From Osedax fenrisi (taxonomy: Eukaryota > Annelida > Polychaeta > Sabellida > Siboglinidae), in assembly GCA_964019155.1 (NCBI GenBank), contig OZ025245.1, forward strand, positions 2,781,343-2,845,342: 64,000 nt of DNA, written 5' to 3'. A program made the position numbers and the translations under genes. Of this stretch, positions 1 through 12,784 are shown one piece after another (position 1 is the first letter of the stretch; each line of letters opens with the position of its first letter). The notes beneath the pieces were generated by a model. That model made no database searches. It was not told the origin of the DNA and saw only the letters and a program-made list of their open reading frames with translations.

Positions 1-395
1 TTAATGTATAAAAGATACATTATAAGTTATTAAATATAAGTTTTTAATTGTCATAAAATTAAGTAATGCTATGCAATTTTGTATCATTATCATTTAACTA
101 AAAAATAAATAGCTGATAATAAGTGAATTTAATAAATGTTTTTAGTTAAAAACTTTAAAAAAAAGCATTTAACGTTTTGAATATAACGTTAAGTTATATT
201 CAATATAATTACCATAATATTATAATAATATTAGTAAAACAATATATATAGTATGTATTAATTATTAATATGTATACAATATTGTATTTCATAATAAAAC
301 TAATTTTTAGAATGTTTTTTTACTATATTTTTTCTTTAATATTTAATATTTTTTAGATTAATATTTGTTTGATTAATGTTACTGCAAGGAATGTC

Positions 396-483
396 CTTAG
401 TTACTTTTATGGTCGATATTCATAATATATATATATATATATATATATTATGAATATCGACCATAAAAGTAACTAAGGACATT
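396..483. repeat. Short nested palindrome around a TA tract
   Basis: TCCTTAGTTACTTTTATGGT and its continuation are followed by a TA run and then by their exact reverse complement. The mirrored copy near 3280-3320 keeps only one half of it. It is therefore a hairpin added to, or lost from, one arm of the larger foldback. Confidence 0.85.
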
Positions 484-650
484 ATATATATATATATATA
501 CTATTATAAATATGAATAGAAATTATAATTTCAAGTTGTATTACAAACCTTATAGAATTGAATGCTGTAGGTAAAATGAAAACTGGAATAATTAAATTTT
601 ATATTGATTTATAACATTAGTTTTATATAGACTCTATAATATAGTGTATA

Positions 651-745
651 CCTTTTAACTAAAATACAAAAAAAATCTATGCTATAAGCTTATATATAAG
701 CTTATAGCATAGATTTTTTTTTAGTATTTTAGTTAAAAGGTAAAC
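651..745. repeat. Nested palindrome, TACCTTTTAACTAAAATAC ends
   Basis: The segment reads TACCTTTTAACTAAAATAC, a poly-A run and ATCTATGCTATAAGCTTATA, then folds back onto itself. A slightly shortened copy lies in the other arm at 3017-3096. It could form a hairpin of about 45 bp and may be a small MITE or the end of one. Confidence 0.85.
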
Positions 746-900
746 TATAAATTTATACACTATAATGATGCGCCTATATCCAACTATTTATATCATTGTA
801 TATCTGTCCAATTCGAAAACAGCGTGAAGTCCATCGTCAAAGGCAGGATTAATCTTCAAACTTCGATGTGTATCTCGCACCTTAACGTTCTGTACAGTAC

Positions 901-1252
901 CCCAGCAAACAGTAATAGCAGCATAATAGCAGCATAACAGCATATGCTAGAGCCTCAAATGTTTACATTGTGCTATTATGCTACTATTATGCTGCTATTA
1001 ATTTTAAAAGCATATTATGCTGCTATTATGCTTCTATTATTAGAATAGCAGCATAATATACTTTTAAAAATAATAGCAGCATAATATTAGCATAACGGCA
1101 GCATAATAACAGCATAACAGCAGCATAATAGCTTGATAAATTAATAGCAGCATAATATACATTTAATAGCAGCATAATAGCACAATGTAAACATTTGAGG
1201 CTCTAGCATATGCTGTTATGCTGCTATTATGCTGCTCTTACTGTTAGCTGGG
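901..1252. mobile_element. Foldback MITE-like element, copy 1 (AGCAGCATAATA family)
   Basis: Starts CCCAGCAAACAGTAATAGCA and ends with the inverted form (CTTACTGTTAGCTGGG). Most of its 352 bp is built from repeats of AGCAGCATAATA/AGCAGCATAACA on one side and their complement on the other. GCCTCAAATGTTTACATTGTG is split symmetrically inside. It has no coding capacity. Terminal inverted repeats, an AT-rich interior and three copies here fit a non-autonomous DNA element; no target-site duplication is certain. Confidence 0.75.
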
Positions 1253-1483
1253 ATTGTACACTGTACGACTTATTGAGCCAATGGAGTTTAATTAGGAGTG
1301 GATATATATGAGTATGGTAGTATTTAGGTATATTATATATGAACATAGATATAACATGTTGAAGGATTTGGAGCTACGAAATATATGATGAAGGGCTGCT
1401 ATAAAGATTTATTTTATATGAGGGTAATACATAATTAATTAAATCAACATGTTAGTATTACAATATATAGTATATATTTATCC

Positions 1484-1527
<44 letters not shown>

Positions 1528-2074
1528 TCGACTAATTTTAACTATTGTTATATGAAATATATCACATATGTATACGTATGCATATTTCCATATATGGAAT
1601 CTATATGTTTCTGAAATCCAGTTTAATTGGAATTTTAATTTATAGAAGCAATAGTGTAAAAAAATAAGTGTTAGCACTTATATTTCTAGTGTTTTTAGAA
1701 TTTTACAAAAAAAATACTTTTTTATATTGCTGAATATCATTTTAAATAATAAAAAAAATTTCAAAAAAAAAATCAATGAAATTAAAAAACTAAAAATCAT
1801 AATTTTTTATATTTGTTAATATATATTTAAATAATAATTTGTTTTAAAATAAAAATGTTTCTATTACAAAGGATCGATGATCGTGATAGACAATCATTCC
1901 CATCACTGCTCACTATTATAGGTATACTACACTGGGTATAATATCAATGGGATTTGATAATACTCTATTAAAAAGCATGTTATAAACGTAAACCAACATA
2001 GGTTATAGGTTATCATTTAATATCTATCCTATTCGAAAATATCGTGAAGTCCATCATCAAAGGGATGATTACTA

Positions 2075-2442
2075 CCCATCAAACAGTAATAGCAGCATAA
2101 TAGCACCATAACAGAATATATAATAGCCTCAAATGTTTACATTGTGCTATTATGCTACTATTAAATGTCTATTATGCTGGTATTAATTTGTTATGCTATT
2201 ATGCTGCTGTTATGCTTCTATTTAAGGTATATTATTATAATATACTTTTAAAATTAATAGAATCATACTATTAGCATAATATACTTTAAATAGCAGCATA
2301 ACAGCAGCATAATATCATGACAAATTAGTAGCAGCATACTAGACATTTAATAGCAGCATAATAGCAGCATAATAACACAATGTAAACATTTGAGGCTATT
2401 ATATATGCTTTTATTATTATGCTGATATAACTGTTTGCTGGG
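2075..2442. mobile_element. Foldback MITE-like element, copy 2 (diverged)
   Basis: Same structure as the copy at 901-1252, with CCCATCAAACAGTAATAGCA at the left and a CTGTTTGCTGGG end. Several AGCAGCATAATA units are degraded. It lies in the unpaired middle of the large foldback, so it is an independent or older copy. Confidence 0.7.
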
Positions 2443-2504
2443 TAATATCGATTGTACGGCATATTTTTAGCATCCAACGGTCAATAAGTCGTACAGTGTA
2501 CAAT

Positions 2505-2857
2505 CCCAGCTAACAGTAAGAGCAGCATAATAGCAGCATAACAGCATATGCTAGAGCCTCACATGTTTACATTGTGCTATTATGCTGCTATTAAATGTAT
2601 ATTATGCTGCTATTAATTTATCAAGCTATTATGCTGCTGTTATGCTTTTATTATGCTGCCGTTATGCTAATATTATGCTTCTATTATTTTTAAAAGTATA
2701 TTATGCTGCTATTCTAATAATAGAAGCATAATAGCAGCATAATATGCTTTTTAAATTAATAGCAGCATAATAGTAGCATAATAGCACAATGTAAGCATTT
2801 GAGGCTCTAGTATATGCTGTTATGCTGCTATTATGCTGCTATTACTGTTTGCTGGGG
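2505..2857. mobile_element. Foldback MITE-like element, copy 3
   Basis: Mirror partner of copy 1 within the right arm of the 1-3702 foldback. It begins CCCAGCTAACAGTAAGAGCA and ends GTTTGCTGGGG. Flanking sequence (GTACTGTACAGAACGTTAAG) is also mirrored, so element and flank were duplicated together. Confidence 0.75.
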
Positions 2858-3242
2858 TACTGTACAGAACGTTAAGGTGCGAGATACACATCGAAGTTTG
2901 AAGATTAATCCTGCCTTTGACGATGGAATTCACGATGTTTTCGAATGGGACAGATATACAATGATATAAATAGTTGGATATAGGCGCATCATTATAGTGT
3001 ATAGATTTATAGTTTACCTTTTAACTAAAATACAAAAAAAAATCTATATATAAGCTTATAGCATAGATTTTTTTTGTATTTTATTTAAAAGGTATACACT
3101 ATATTATATAGTCTATATAACACTATTGTTATAAATCAATATAAAATATAATGTATTCCAGTTTTCATTTTATCTACAGCATTCAATTCTATAAGGTTTG
3201 TAATACAATTTGAAATTATAATTTCTATTCATATTTATAATA

Positions 3243-3281
<39 letters not shown>

Positions 3282-3439
3282 GAATATCGACCATAAAAGT
3301 AACTAAGGACATTCCTTGCAGTAACATTAATCAAACAAATATTAATCTAAAAAATATTAAATATTAAAGAAAAAATATAGTAAAAAAACATTCTAAAAAT
3401 TAGTTTTATTATGAAATACAATATTGTATACATATTAAG

Positions 3440-3930
3440 AATTAATACATACTATATATATTGTTTTACTAATATTATTATAATATTATGGTAATTATAT
3501 TGAATATAACGTAACGTTATATTCAAAACGTTAAATGCTTTTTTTTAAAGTTTTTAACTAAAAACATTTATTAAATTCACTTATTATCAGCTATTTATTT
3601 TTTAGTTAAATGATAATGATACAAAATTGCATAGCATTACTTAATGTTATGACAATTAAAAACTTATATTTAATAACTTATAATGTATCTTTTATACATT
3701 AATTAGAGTAATTATAATTATTTAATTTAAATAATAAATTATTTTTAGAATGTTTGTTTATATTATGGTTGCCATATAAAGGCCACCTGGTGATTATTAA
3801 TTGTTATTCACTGTTTGGTCTTGTTATGGTCATATACCATATATTATAGACCATTACTATAAGGGTTTACTTATCATTTAGTTATATTATTACCATAGAT
3901 TTATAGTTTATCTAAAATTAAAATATATTT
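3440..3930 (+). repeat. Dispersed AT-rich repeat, copy A
   Basis: Runs from the AT-rich outer arm of the foldback into ATTAGAGTAATTAT, GGTTGCCATATAAAGGCCAC and a TTACTGTTTGGT-like end. The same order of blocks is found, more diverged, at 7520-7960. No open frame of note. The block GGCCACCTGG / CGCCACCTGG is the most GC-rich and best conserved part. Confidence 0.7.
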
Positions 3931-4204
3931 ATACACATCTCAATATCTCTTCTGTATATAATAAATTTGACAATTAATATTTGACCATTGACCTACAACC
4001 TACAATTATTTACAAACAACAGGTTTATTTAATTTTTAATATAATTTATACTCCTTATACGGCTTTATATAATATATAATATTTGTATATTATATTATTA
4101 ATATATTTCTTAATTTAATTATTTAATATAGTCATTTAATAATTATAATTAGCAAGTATTGATTGTAATATAGAGCTACAAATTAATATTTAATATTTAT
4201 TTTT

Positions 4205-4515
4205 CATTTATCGACATATCATCGATGTAAATAAAACTTTTATTTACTTCGATGCATCATATGTCACATCATATGTGACTCACATATGATCATTTATTTA
4301 TTATTATACTTATACTTATAACGTTATTTTAAAATTGAAATTCATTAATTTAATATATAAATTATTTATTATTATAATATTTGTATATTATTATAATAAT
4401 TATATTATTAATATATTTCTTAATTTAATAATTAATATAGTCATTTAATAATTATAATTCGCAAGTATTGATTATAAATTACAATTTGATTATATATTAT
4501 TTTAATTAGCCTAAT
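4205..4515 (+). repeat. Dispersed repeat with CATATGATGCATCGAAG-like hairpin, copy A
   Basis: Contains AAATAAAACTTTTATTTACT, TCGATGCATCATATGTCACA and CATATGTGACTCACATATGA (small palindromes), then a long AT-rich tail ending TTGATTATATATTATTTTAA. Nearly the same sequence recurs at 7945-8215. Coding potential is nil. Confidence 0.8.
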
Positions 4516-4526
4516 TAGGCTATACA

Positions 4527-4780
4527 TCAAATGCGGCACATTTTACATTTGTTATTCTGTAACCACCGCCGCGTGTGGCGGGTGGCGTAGCCTGATTGGT
4601 TACTGAATGAACGCATATTCTGGGAACTTGAATAATGGCACATCACTGATGAATCATTATATAAGTTATATGTTACTGACAAATATAAAATAATTAATGC
4701 AGATTCTGGGAACTTGAATAATGGCACATCAATGATGAGTCATCATATAATTCTGAAAAATATAAAATAATCTTATATAA
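4527..4780 (+). repeat. Duplicated segment, possibly SINE-like, with CA-rich tail
   Basis: Two copies of TCTGGGAACTTGAATAATGG plus about 50 bp of flank lie in tandem (about 4612-4690 and 4699-4774). They are preceded by a GC-richer stretch containing GTGGCGTAGCCTGATTGGTT, which loosely resembles a tRNA A-box. A CA-rich microsatellite follows at once. This layout (Pol III-like head, body, microsatellite tail) suggests a tRNA-derived SINE. However, no good B-box is seen, so this is only a guess; it may simply be a small tandem duplication. Confidence 0.35.
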
Positions 4781-5295
4781 TAAACATACATACACACACA
4801 CATATACCCACACACACACAAATACACATACATACACACGCACACATACATACACCCACACACACACATTCACGCACACACACACATACACACACTTTCA
4901 CTCATACATACATACACACACAAATACACCCACACACATACACCCACACACACACACATACATACGCATACACCCACACACATACATACACCCACACACA
5001 CACACATACATACACATACACTCACACACACACACATACACCCACACACACAGCATATATACCCACACACACACATTCACGCACACACACATACACACAC
5101 TTTCACTCATACATATATACACACAAATACACCCACCCACACACATACACCCACACACACACACATACATACGCATACACCCACACACATACATACACCC
5201 ACACATACACATACACACACATTCACTCACACACATTCACTCACCCACACACACACATTCACTCACACACATTCACTCACCCACACACATACACC

Positions 5296-5311
<16 letters not shown>
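4781..5311. repeat. CA-rich compound microsatellite
   Basis: Irregular mixture of ACACAC, ATACAC and CACCC units with internal higher-order repeats (the block around 4900-5010 returns near 5110-5210). Open frames across it are low-complexity Cys/Val/Met strings on the opposite strand and are not genes. Confidence 0.95.

Positions 5312-5364
<53 letters not shown>
5312..5364. repeat. (AT)n microsatellite
   Basis: Uninterrupted AT dinucleotides joining the CA-rich tract to the 204-bp satellite. Confidence 0.95.
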
Positions 5365-5370
<6 letters not shown>

Positions 5371-6640
5371 TCGAAGTAGAATAAAATAATTTCTAATAGT
5401 ATAAATTAAAATTTAATAAAAAATCAAATTCATTAACAAATATTTGATTATACAGTTACTATAACGGATAAAATATCGATGGATTACATTATTATACATA
5501 TATAATATATAGATTCTACTTGAAATTAAACGGGCATTCTAAAACTATATAGATATCATATTTTCGTAACATATTCGAAGTAGAATAAAATAATTTCTAA
5601 TAGTATAAATTAAAATTTAATAAAAAATCAAATTCATTAACAAATATTTGATTATACAGTTACTATAACTGATAAAATATCGATGGATTATATTATTATA
5701 CATATATAATGTATAGGTTCTACTTGAAATTAAACGGGCATTCTAAAACTATATAGATATCATATTTTGTAACATATTCTAATTAGAATAAAATAATTTC
5801 TAATAGTATAAATTAAAATTTAATAAAAAATCAAATTTATTAACAAATATTTAATTGTACAGTTACTATAACGGATAACATATCGATGGAATACATTATT
5901 ATACATATATAATATATAGATTCTAATTGAAATTAAACGGGCATTCTAAAACTATATAGATATCATATTTTCGTAACATATTCGAAGTAGAATAAAATAA
6001 TTTCTAATAGTATAAATTAAAATTTAATAAAAAATCAAATTTATTAACAGATATTCGATTGTACAGTTACTATAACGGATAACATATCGATGGATTACAT
6101 TATTATACATATATAATATATATATTCTACTTGAAATTAAACGGGCATTCTAAAACTATATAGATATCATATTTTCGTAACATATTCGAAGTAGAATAAA
6201 ATAATTTCTAATAGTATAAATTAAAATTTAATAAAAAATCAAATTCATTAACAAATATTTGATTATACAGTTACTATAACGGATAAAATATCGATGGATT
6301 ACATTATTATACATATATAATATATATATTCTACTTGAAATTAAACGGGCATTCTAAAACTATATAGATATCATATTTTCGTAACATATTCGAAGTAGAA
6401 TAAAATAATTTCTAATAGTATAAATTAAAATTTAATAAAAAATCAAATTCATTAACAAATATTTGATTATACAGTTACTATAACGGATAAAATATCGACG
6501 GATTACATTATTATACATATATAATGTATTGGTTCTACTTGAAATTAAACGGGCATTCTAAAACTATATAGATATCATATTTTCGTAACATATTCGAAGT
6601 AGAATAAATTAATTTCTGATAGTAATAATTGTAATTTAAT
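5365..6640 (+). repeat. 204-bp satellite, six units plus a partial seventh
   Basis: The marker ACATATTCGAAGTAGAATAA recurs at 5365, 5569, 5772 (diverged), 5976, 6180, 6384 and 6588, a period of 203-204 bp. Each unit also carries CAGTTACTATAACGGATAA and AAATTAAACGGGCATTCTAA. Units differ by a few substitutions only. The seventh decays after about 50 bp. The third unit is the most diverged (CTAATTAG for CGAAGTAG, one base lost). Confidence 0.95.
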
Positions 6641-7519
6641 CACACACACAATTATTTATGTATATATATATACGTATTATATCTGAATAATCGCGTATGA
6701 ATATAAATTATATTGCATATTATTTAAATGCATCACTAATCACTGAATGTAAAGAGCATATAACTTTATATAAAAATAACTCAATAGATAAAGGATAACT
6801 ATATTACAAAGACTCGTTGAACGAGTGTAGTGAAGCATGACGGCGTTGGTTCCAATAATATGTGTCCCTATATACAGTATAAACACACATATATGTATAC
6901 AAATATACTATATTATATAGTATCTACAATCTAATAATATATCTCTATGTAATTGTATATATGCATTATAATAAAAATGTATACATATGTGTAATATACA
7001 CAATTAGCATTACACTCATAAATTATCTTCGTATTTTATTATATGATATTTTGATTGACAGTTTAAGGCAAAGGACATTTGTCCTTGATTTCGGTCTAGT
7101 TTTTAAATATATGTTGCTTAATTTTGATTGGCCGCCCTTATCGCGTATTCACCATAATATATAGTCACTATACTAGTGTATATTAAATATATCGTATATA
7201 GGTACACATACTAAGATACGTAGAGATTATGTAATGCGTGAAATGCATACTATTACATTTAATATTCTTATCTTATGATCGCATAGTAGTCTAATTATTA
7301 ATGTATGATTCAATAATTAATCTTTCAACTAGTAGTGATGTGATGTTAAAATGTGATCGAAATTTGATATCCTAATATTATACCAAAGCCCAGGGCTTTG
7401 ATTATACTATGATTCATAGTTACTATGAACGCGCCTATTTTAAATAGCATTTACTAAATAATTTAGGTAGTTGCCGATCTTAAATGTTAACATTTGAACA
7501 TTCAATTGAATAAACTTGT
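6641..7519. other. No gene seen; AT-rich single-copy-looking DNA
   Basis: A reading frame at 6961-7164 (67 codons) matches nothing I know and has AT-driven composition. The only structured sites are a GC-richer patch at 6810-6850 and the palindrome AAAGCCCAGGGCTTT at about 7386-7400, which returns near 56857. Confidence 0.6.
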
Positions 7520-7960
7520 AAGTTATACTTTCATTTTATATTTTATACATATTAAAAATTAATACATACTTATTATATATAAATATAGCTTTAGAGATAT
7601 TATATTGAATATGACGTTTTTCAATAATTATTAAATTTAAAATTATTAATGAAAAAAGTTGTTAAATTCACTTATTAACAGCTATTTATTTTGTAGTTAA
7701 AATATAATAATGGTACACAATTGTATAGCATTAATTAATTTATGACAATTAAAAACTTCTATTTAATAACTTATAATTTCTCTTTTATATATTAATTAGA
7801 GTAATTATTAGTATTTATTTTAAAATACAAAATTATTTTTAGAATGTTTGTTTACAATATGGTTGCCATATAAAACGCCACCTGGCGATAACTATGTTTT
7901 GGTTACTATTACTGTTTGGTTACTATTATGGTCCTATACCAAATAAAACTTTTATTTACT
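7520..7960 (+). repeat. Dispersed AT-rich repeat, copy B
   Basis: Diverged copy of 3440-3930: CACTTATTAACAGCTATTTA, GACAATTAAAAACTTCTATT and GGTTGCCATATAAAACGCCA appear in the same order. It continues directly into copy B of the next repeat, as copy A does after an extra 270 bp. Confidence 0.7.
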
Positions 7961-8215
7961 TCGATGCATCATATGTCACACCATATGTGACTCACATATG
8001 ATCATTTATTTATTATTATACTTATACTTATAACGTTATTTTAAAATTGTAATACATTAATTTAATATATAAATTATTTATTATTATAATATTTGTATAT
8101 TATATTATTAATATATTTCTTAATTTAATAATTAATATAGTCATTTAATAATTATAATTCGCAAGTATTGATTGTAAATTACAATTTGATTATATATTAT
8201 TTTAATTATAATTAA
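7945..8215 (+). repeat. Dispersed repeat with CATATGTGAC hairpin, copy B
   Basis: Nearly identical to 4205-4515, including TCGATGCATCATATGTCACA, with a deletion of about 17 bp in the TATTATAATAATTATATT portion. Confidence 0.8.
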
Positions 8216-8689
8216 TACATTAATTTAATAGTATATAAATGATTTATTATTATACTTTATTTAAAATATAATATCCAGGTCAGGCATAATATTTGGTAGC
8301 TAGTAATTTCTTACGAGGTAATTTCGTATGACTTCAATTTAATTTATTTCATAATAATACAGTTTTTATACTAATATATATATATATATATATATATATA
8401 ATAAATTATTAAATATAGTTATTTTTAAATTGTAATATATTTATTATTATACTTATTATTTATAACACTATATAAAATATAATATGTATATCTTTTAATT
8501 TAATTATATATTTTCCGTATAAGTTATATCATACACACTAGTGTGTCAAATATCGAAATGAACATTTTTAATTTTACCTAATATATTGTAATCAAAACAA
8601 AAGGGTGATATATTCGATACGGGCAGATTACATAATACTCTCAAGTTGATATTAAATGATACTAAATAATAATTGGGTGCCAGTTATCT
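8216..8689. other. No gene seen; AT-rich, short (AT)n at 8374-8400
   Basis: Only AT-rich sequence with one AT dinucleotide tract. No repeat copy recognised from elsewhere in the window. Confidence 0.5.
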
Positions 8690-9010
8690 CTTCATATTTA
8701 GTTGTAAGTTTATTTATATATAAGTATTTATATTTGATTTTATTATTTATGAAAAATGTATTTGTATTTTTATCTAACCTATAATAATTATAAGATTTTC
8801 AAATGATACCAACCAATACAGCACTGGTACATACACGACTGACTGGTATCCTGCCTAGTATCCAGCAGAAAATTGAACAGTATACTCTGAATATGCATTG
8901 ACCCGAACAAAGCTATAAAGAGGTCGGATGCACACTATGCAACGAGATGGATGAATTATTGATTCTTAACAAGGTTTATTTTTGAAACACGACTCTCATT
9001 GTATTGGTCC
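8690..9010 (+). mobile_element. Diverged solo copy of the 13-kb array repeat (3' part)
   Basis: AAATGATACCAACCAATACA, TGACTGGTATCCTGCCTAGT, GACCCGAACAAAGCTATAAA and a final ACGACTCTCATTG occur in the same order and spacing as in the units at 32209-45125. The (GTA)n head is absent. This shows that the tandem unit also exists as a dispersed, older copy. Confidence 0.75.
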
Positions 9011-9931
9011 ATTCACCTAGATTAAAGTCGATATTAAAAAATACAGCCCATCTGATATTTATAGCCAGATATCGGCATAGCTTCAAATTATTTTTAAATA
9101 TTTACTGGATATCTAGCAAATATAAGATTTTAAATTTGTAATACGTAATTTATATATAAACATACATTTTATTCATCATAATTAATTAGTTAAATTAATG
9201 CTTATCATTATGATATAACTAATATAAATTATCCAATATAAATTACGGTATTAATAAATTAATACCTCACATAGTGCATAAGTTATATCTGATAATACAT
9301 ATTTATAAACTATATTATATCTTATATCTGATAATATAATATATCTTGTGCAGATTATGTATCATAACCTTATTCTTATATCGTATGCTATTTTAAATTG
9401 TAATACATTTATTTATTTTAAAATCTGAATAATCAGCACCAAATTATACTATATCTAGATTTATTGAAGCGGTCAATTTTTAACAAACAAATATTAATAT
9501 ATATGGGAACAGCTAAGTAAATATCCTAGTCTATGATTACCCAGGGAATATCGAATATGGTCCTTGTTTGTTCTATCACGATAACATTTTAAATTGTAAC
9601 ATTTATCACCATAAGTTTATTATATCATATAAATTATAATAAATTAGTACATATAAATTATAATATAACTAACTATTTATTAAATATATAATTATATTAT
9701 AAAATATTTATATAAGCTGGTATACAGCTATACAATTGAAATCATAAAAAGTAGTATTAAAAAATCACGATAACATTTTAAATTGTAACATTTATCACCA
9801 TATATATAAAAAATATATAAAAAAGTATGTATTTTGTTTTGTTTATTTTAGCTGATCACTTTTTTACAATTTAATTTAAATTTTTACATATCGTATATTA
9901 TACATTAAGCACTGTGTTATATATTGATAAC

Positions 9932-9937
<6 letters not shown>
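9011..9937. other. No gene seen; AT-rich DNA with small direct repeats
   Basis: AATCACGATAACATTTTAAA-type segments recur at about 9577-9615 and 9763-9800 (CACGATAACATTTTAAATTG, then TAACATTTATCACCATA). No coding signal. Confidence 0.5.
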
Positions 9938-9980
<43 letters not shown>

Positions 9981-10599
9981 GACGTGAGGGGGTTTTGGGC
10001 GATACAATTTAGCTCTCGCCATAATAGTCAGTACTCCGTGAATATTAGTATTTAAATTGTAGATTGCGTATTAAAAAGATGTTAATATACTAGATAGCTA
10101 TCTCGGATATGTATTTCATTATATCAAATTTATGTATTAACAATTCTAATAATACTAGTAAATATCAGTAAAATATGTTACGTGAGGGGTTTTGGGCGAT
10201 AGTTCCGAATGTGTTAATAGGTGTCGCCCTATGTACTCAAACATTAAATTTGGCATTAAAATAAACTTTTTCAGATATTCGTCATAATTCGATGAAAAAT
10301 ATACAACACGCAATTTATAAAATATTATAATGATTTTATATTACTTTGTACCTATTACGTTTTTGATATAGTTACGCGTGTAGATTTATATGTATTTTTT
10401 TATAAATAATTAATTGATAAATAATGTAATTACTTTGATAAATTTATTAATTTTATACCATAGAAAAATGTCATCACATGCTGATTATTATTTATAATTG
10501 TTAGATTATTAGATAATTTATATTTAATAATTATATTAGTATCATCAGCAAATAATATGTATTTATTTTTTTGAGAACATAATATCATATAATTAATAA

Positions 10600-10652
10600 A
10601 TATAGAAAAAAGTAATTGTCCAAGAATAGAATATTAGGGTACACCATAAAAA

Positions 10653-10697
<45 letters not shown>

Positions 10698-12200
10698 ATA
10701 TTTGTATACAAATATTATTCTATGATAATATATTATGCATAATATATATACAATATATATATAATAATAATAATTTATTTCCTATAGTTAACTCAGCTCA
10801 GAGAACATTCTTCAGATGGATAATTTGAGTCGTTCGAGTAGATATGGTTTTTATTTATTACACATCCGATATTGATTAATATTATAATATATTAATTTCA
10901 TTATATATACAAATATGTATTCTGATATTAAAATTCATTGAATATAGATTTAATTATACATACTTTTTTTTATATAAATAACTTATTTATAAAGAATGTG
11001 ACATGTATTAATTTATAAATTAACATGAATAGAAATAATTAAATTAAATTATATATAATTATATTTTATAACAAATATATTTAACATTTATTCAGTTTAA
11101 AATTCAAAACAGTTTCTCAAAATATACAATATATATTTGTATATATTTATATATTTGAAATTAATAATTTGTATTACATTAATATTCTATGATAAAAATG
11201 TTCTATAGTTAACTGTTAACTGTTCTATAGTTACTCAAATCGATTCAGAGAACATCAACCTGGCTAATACATGTCCTGCTTGTAAACAAGGTTTTTAATT
11301 TAAAATATTAAAATCATTTAATATGCATATATATTATATACAATGTATAGTATACATATATTATGATATTAAAATAAATTTAATTATAATTGATTTATAT
11401 GTATTTTTTTATAAATAATTAATTGATAAATAATGTAATTACTTTGATAAATTTAACATGAATAGAAATAATTAAATTATATATTTACTAGAATAAATCA
11501 TATATTATAATATACATGTAGACTAATAACAATTTAATTATAAATGCATTTATTTATTTAAAAAAATATTTTAAAATATTATTTCTCAAAATAGACAATA
11601 TATAAAAATTATTATTCTATGTCTATATAATGTGTGAATATATACATATAACTATAGTTATATACTACTAATTATTTAATTGTCTATAGTTAGATCGGTT
11701 CAGAGATCATCAACCTGCACTGCAGATCTTGCAGGTGGGCTAATTCATGTTCTTCTTGTAAAAATGGTTTTTACTTACTTAAACTTTACTTTACTTTATG
11801 CAATATTAAGATTAAAATATTTTATATTTATTTAAAATATAAATATGTAATCTGATATACATTTAATTTAAATGTATATATTTAAATACTTTAAAAATTA
11901 ATTATAAATAACTTATTTATACATAATGTGAAATATAGGTAAATTTTATAAATTTAACATAAATAGAAATAATTAAATTATACACCTAAATAAATATATT
12001 TTAAATTAATAATTGTTATTAAATAATTATTATATTATAATAATGTTTGAATATTTATATAATAATAATTTTAATTTCCTATAGCTAATTCAAACCGATT
12101 CAGAAAACATTAACCTGGGCTAACCTATCAGATTCTCATAAAAATGGTTTTTACTTAACATACAATATTAAAATATGTTAAATTTATTAAATATATAAAT
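10600..12200 (+). repeat. Four diverged repeats of about 430 bp inside the G-rich-ended element
   Basis: A GC-richer block (TAGTTA-ACTCA..CAGAGAACAT followed by GGTTTTTA) recurs at about 10787, 11229, 11690 and 12085, separated by AT-rich DNA. Copies two to four share CAACCTGG...CTAAT. Spacing is 395-461 bp. The blocks look like repeated modules of the element, not exons. Confidence 0.6.
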
Positions 12201-12273
12201 ATCTATTAATTATTTTACTAGTATAAATCATATTATATATATATATATAATATGAATATAGTTTAATTACATT

Positions 12274-12320
<47 letters not shown>

Positions 12321-12396
12321 ATAGGTATGTAATAAAATTATTTCTCAAAATGTAAAAAAAATATTTGTAAAATTATTATAGAATAAGTATATGTTA

Positions 12397-12648
12397 ATTT
12401 AATATTATCACATTCTATATATTCATTTAATTAATACTATTTAATAAATTATATATGAAAATACTATTTAATAAATCACTTGTGAATGTATTATTATTTA
12501 TGAAATATTTCAAAATCAATTAATTATATACTATTCCAGTATATATTAATGTATTATTAAATAAATACTAGAAAAATAGTTAATATATTAATTTATAATT
12601 TAAGAACAATTTATAAAGCTATTTTTGTAATCTTATTTTTTAAATTTA
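12397..12648 (+). repeat. Segment A (duplicated at 14289-14540)
   Basis: TAATTTAATATTATCACATT through TAATCTTATTTTTTAAATTT is repeated almost base for base at 14289-14540. It lies inside the right half of the G-rich-ended element. Confidence 0.85.
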
Positions 12649-12784
12649 TAAATTATGTATTAATTTAATGTATTATTAAATAACTAGAAACATATTATAT
12701 ATATAAATAGTTTAATATATTAATTTATATATATACATAAATAATTACAAATCATTAATCCTGTGATTAATTCTCTGGTTAACA

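Larger units (their letters stand above)
1..3702. repeat. Large nested foldback (inverted repeat, arms about 1.25 kb)
   Basis: The first bases (TTAATGTATAAAAGATACAT) return as their reverse complement at 3683-3702. The arms can be followed base by base from 1 to about 1280 and from about 2480 to 3702, with small indels. The shared stretches include the AT-rich outer arm, the TA-repeat block, a GC-richer block at 780-900 (mirrored at 2860-2990) and a small foldback element. The middle, 1280-2480, holds a further direct copy of the 800-1260 block (2020-2460) and unmatched AT-rich DNA. No transposase reading frame is present. Because the left arm starts at base 1, the structure may continue outside the window. 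It fits a foldback-type DNA element or an inverted segmental duplication. Confidence 0.9.

Noticed and set aside
4694..5236. Cys/Val-rich frames, metallothionein-like at first sight
   Set aside because: Pure product of the CA-rich microsatellite on the opposite strand.
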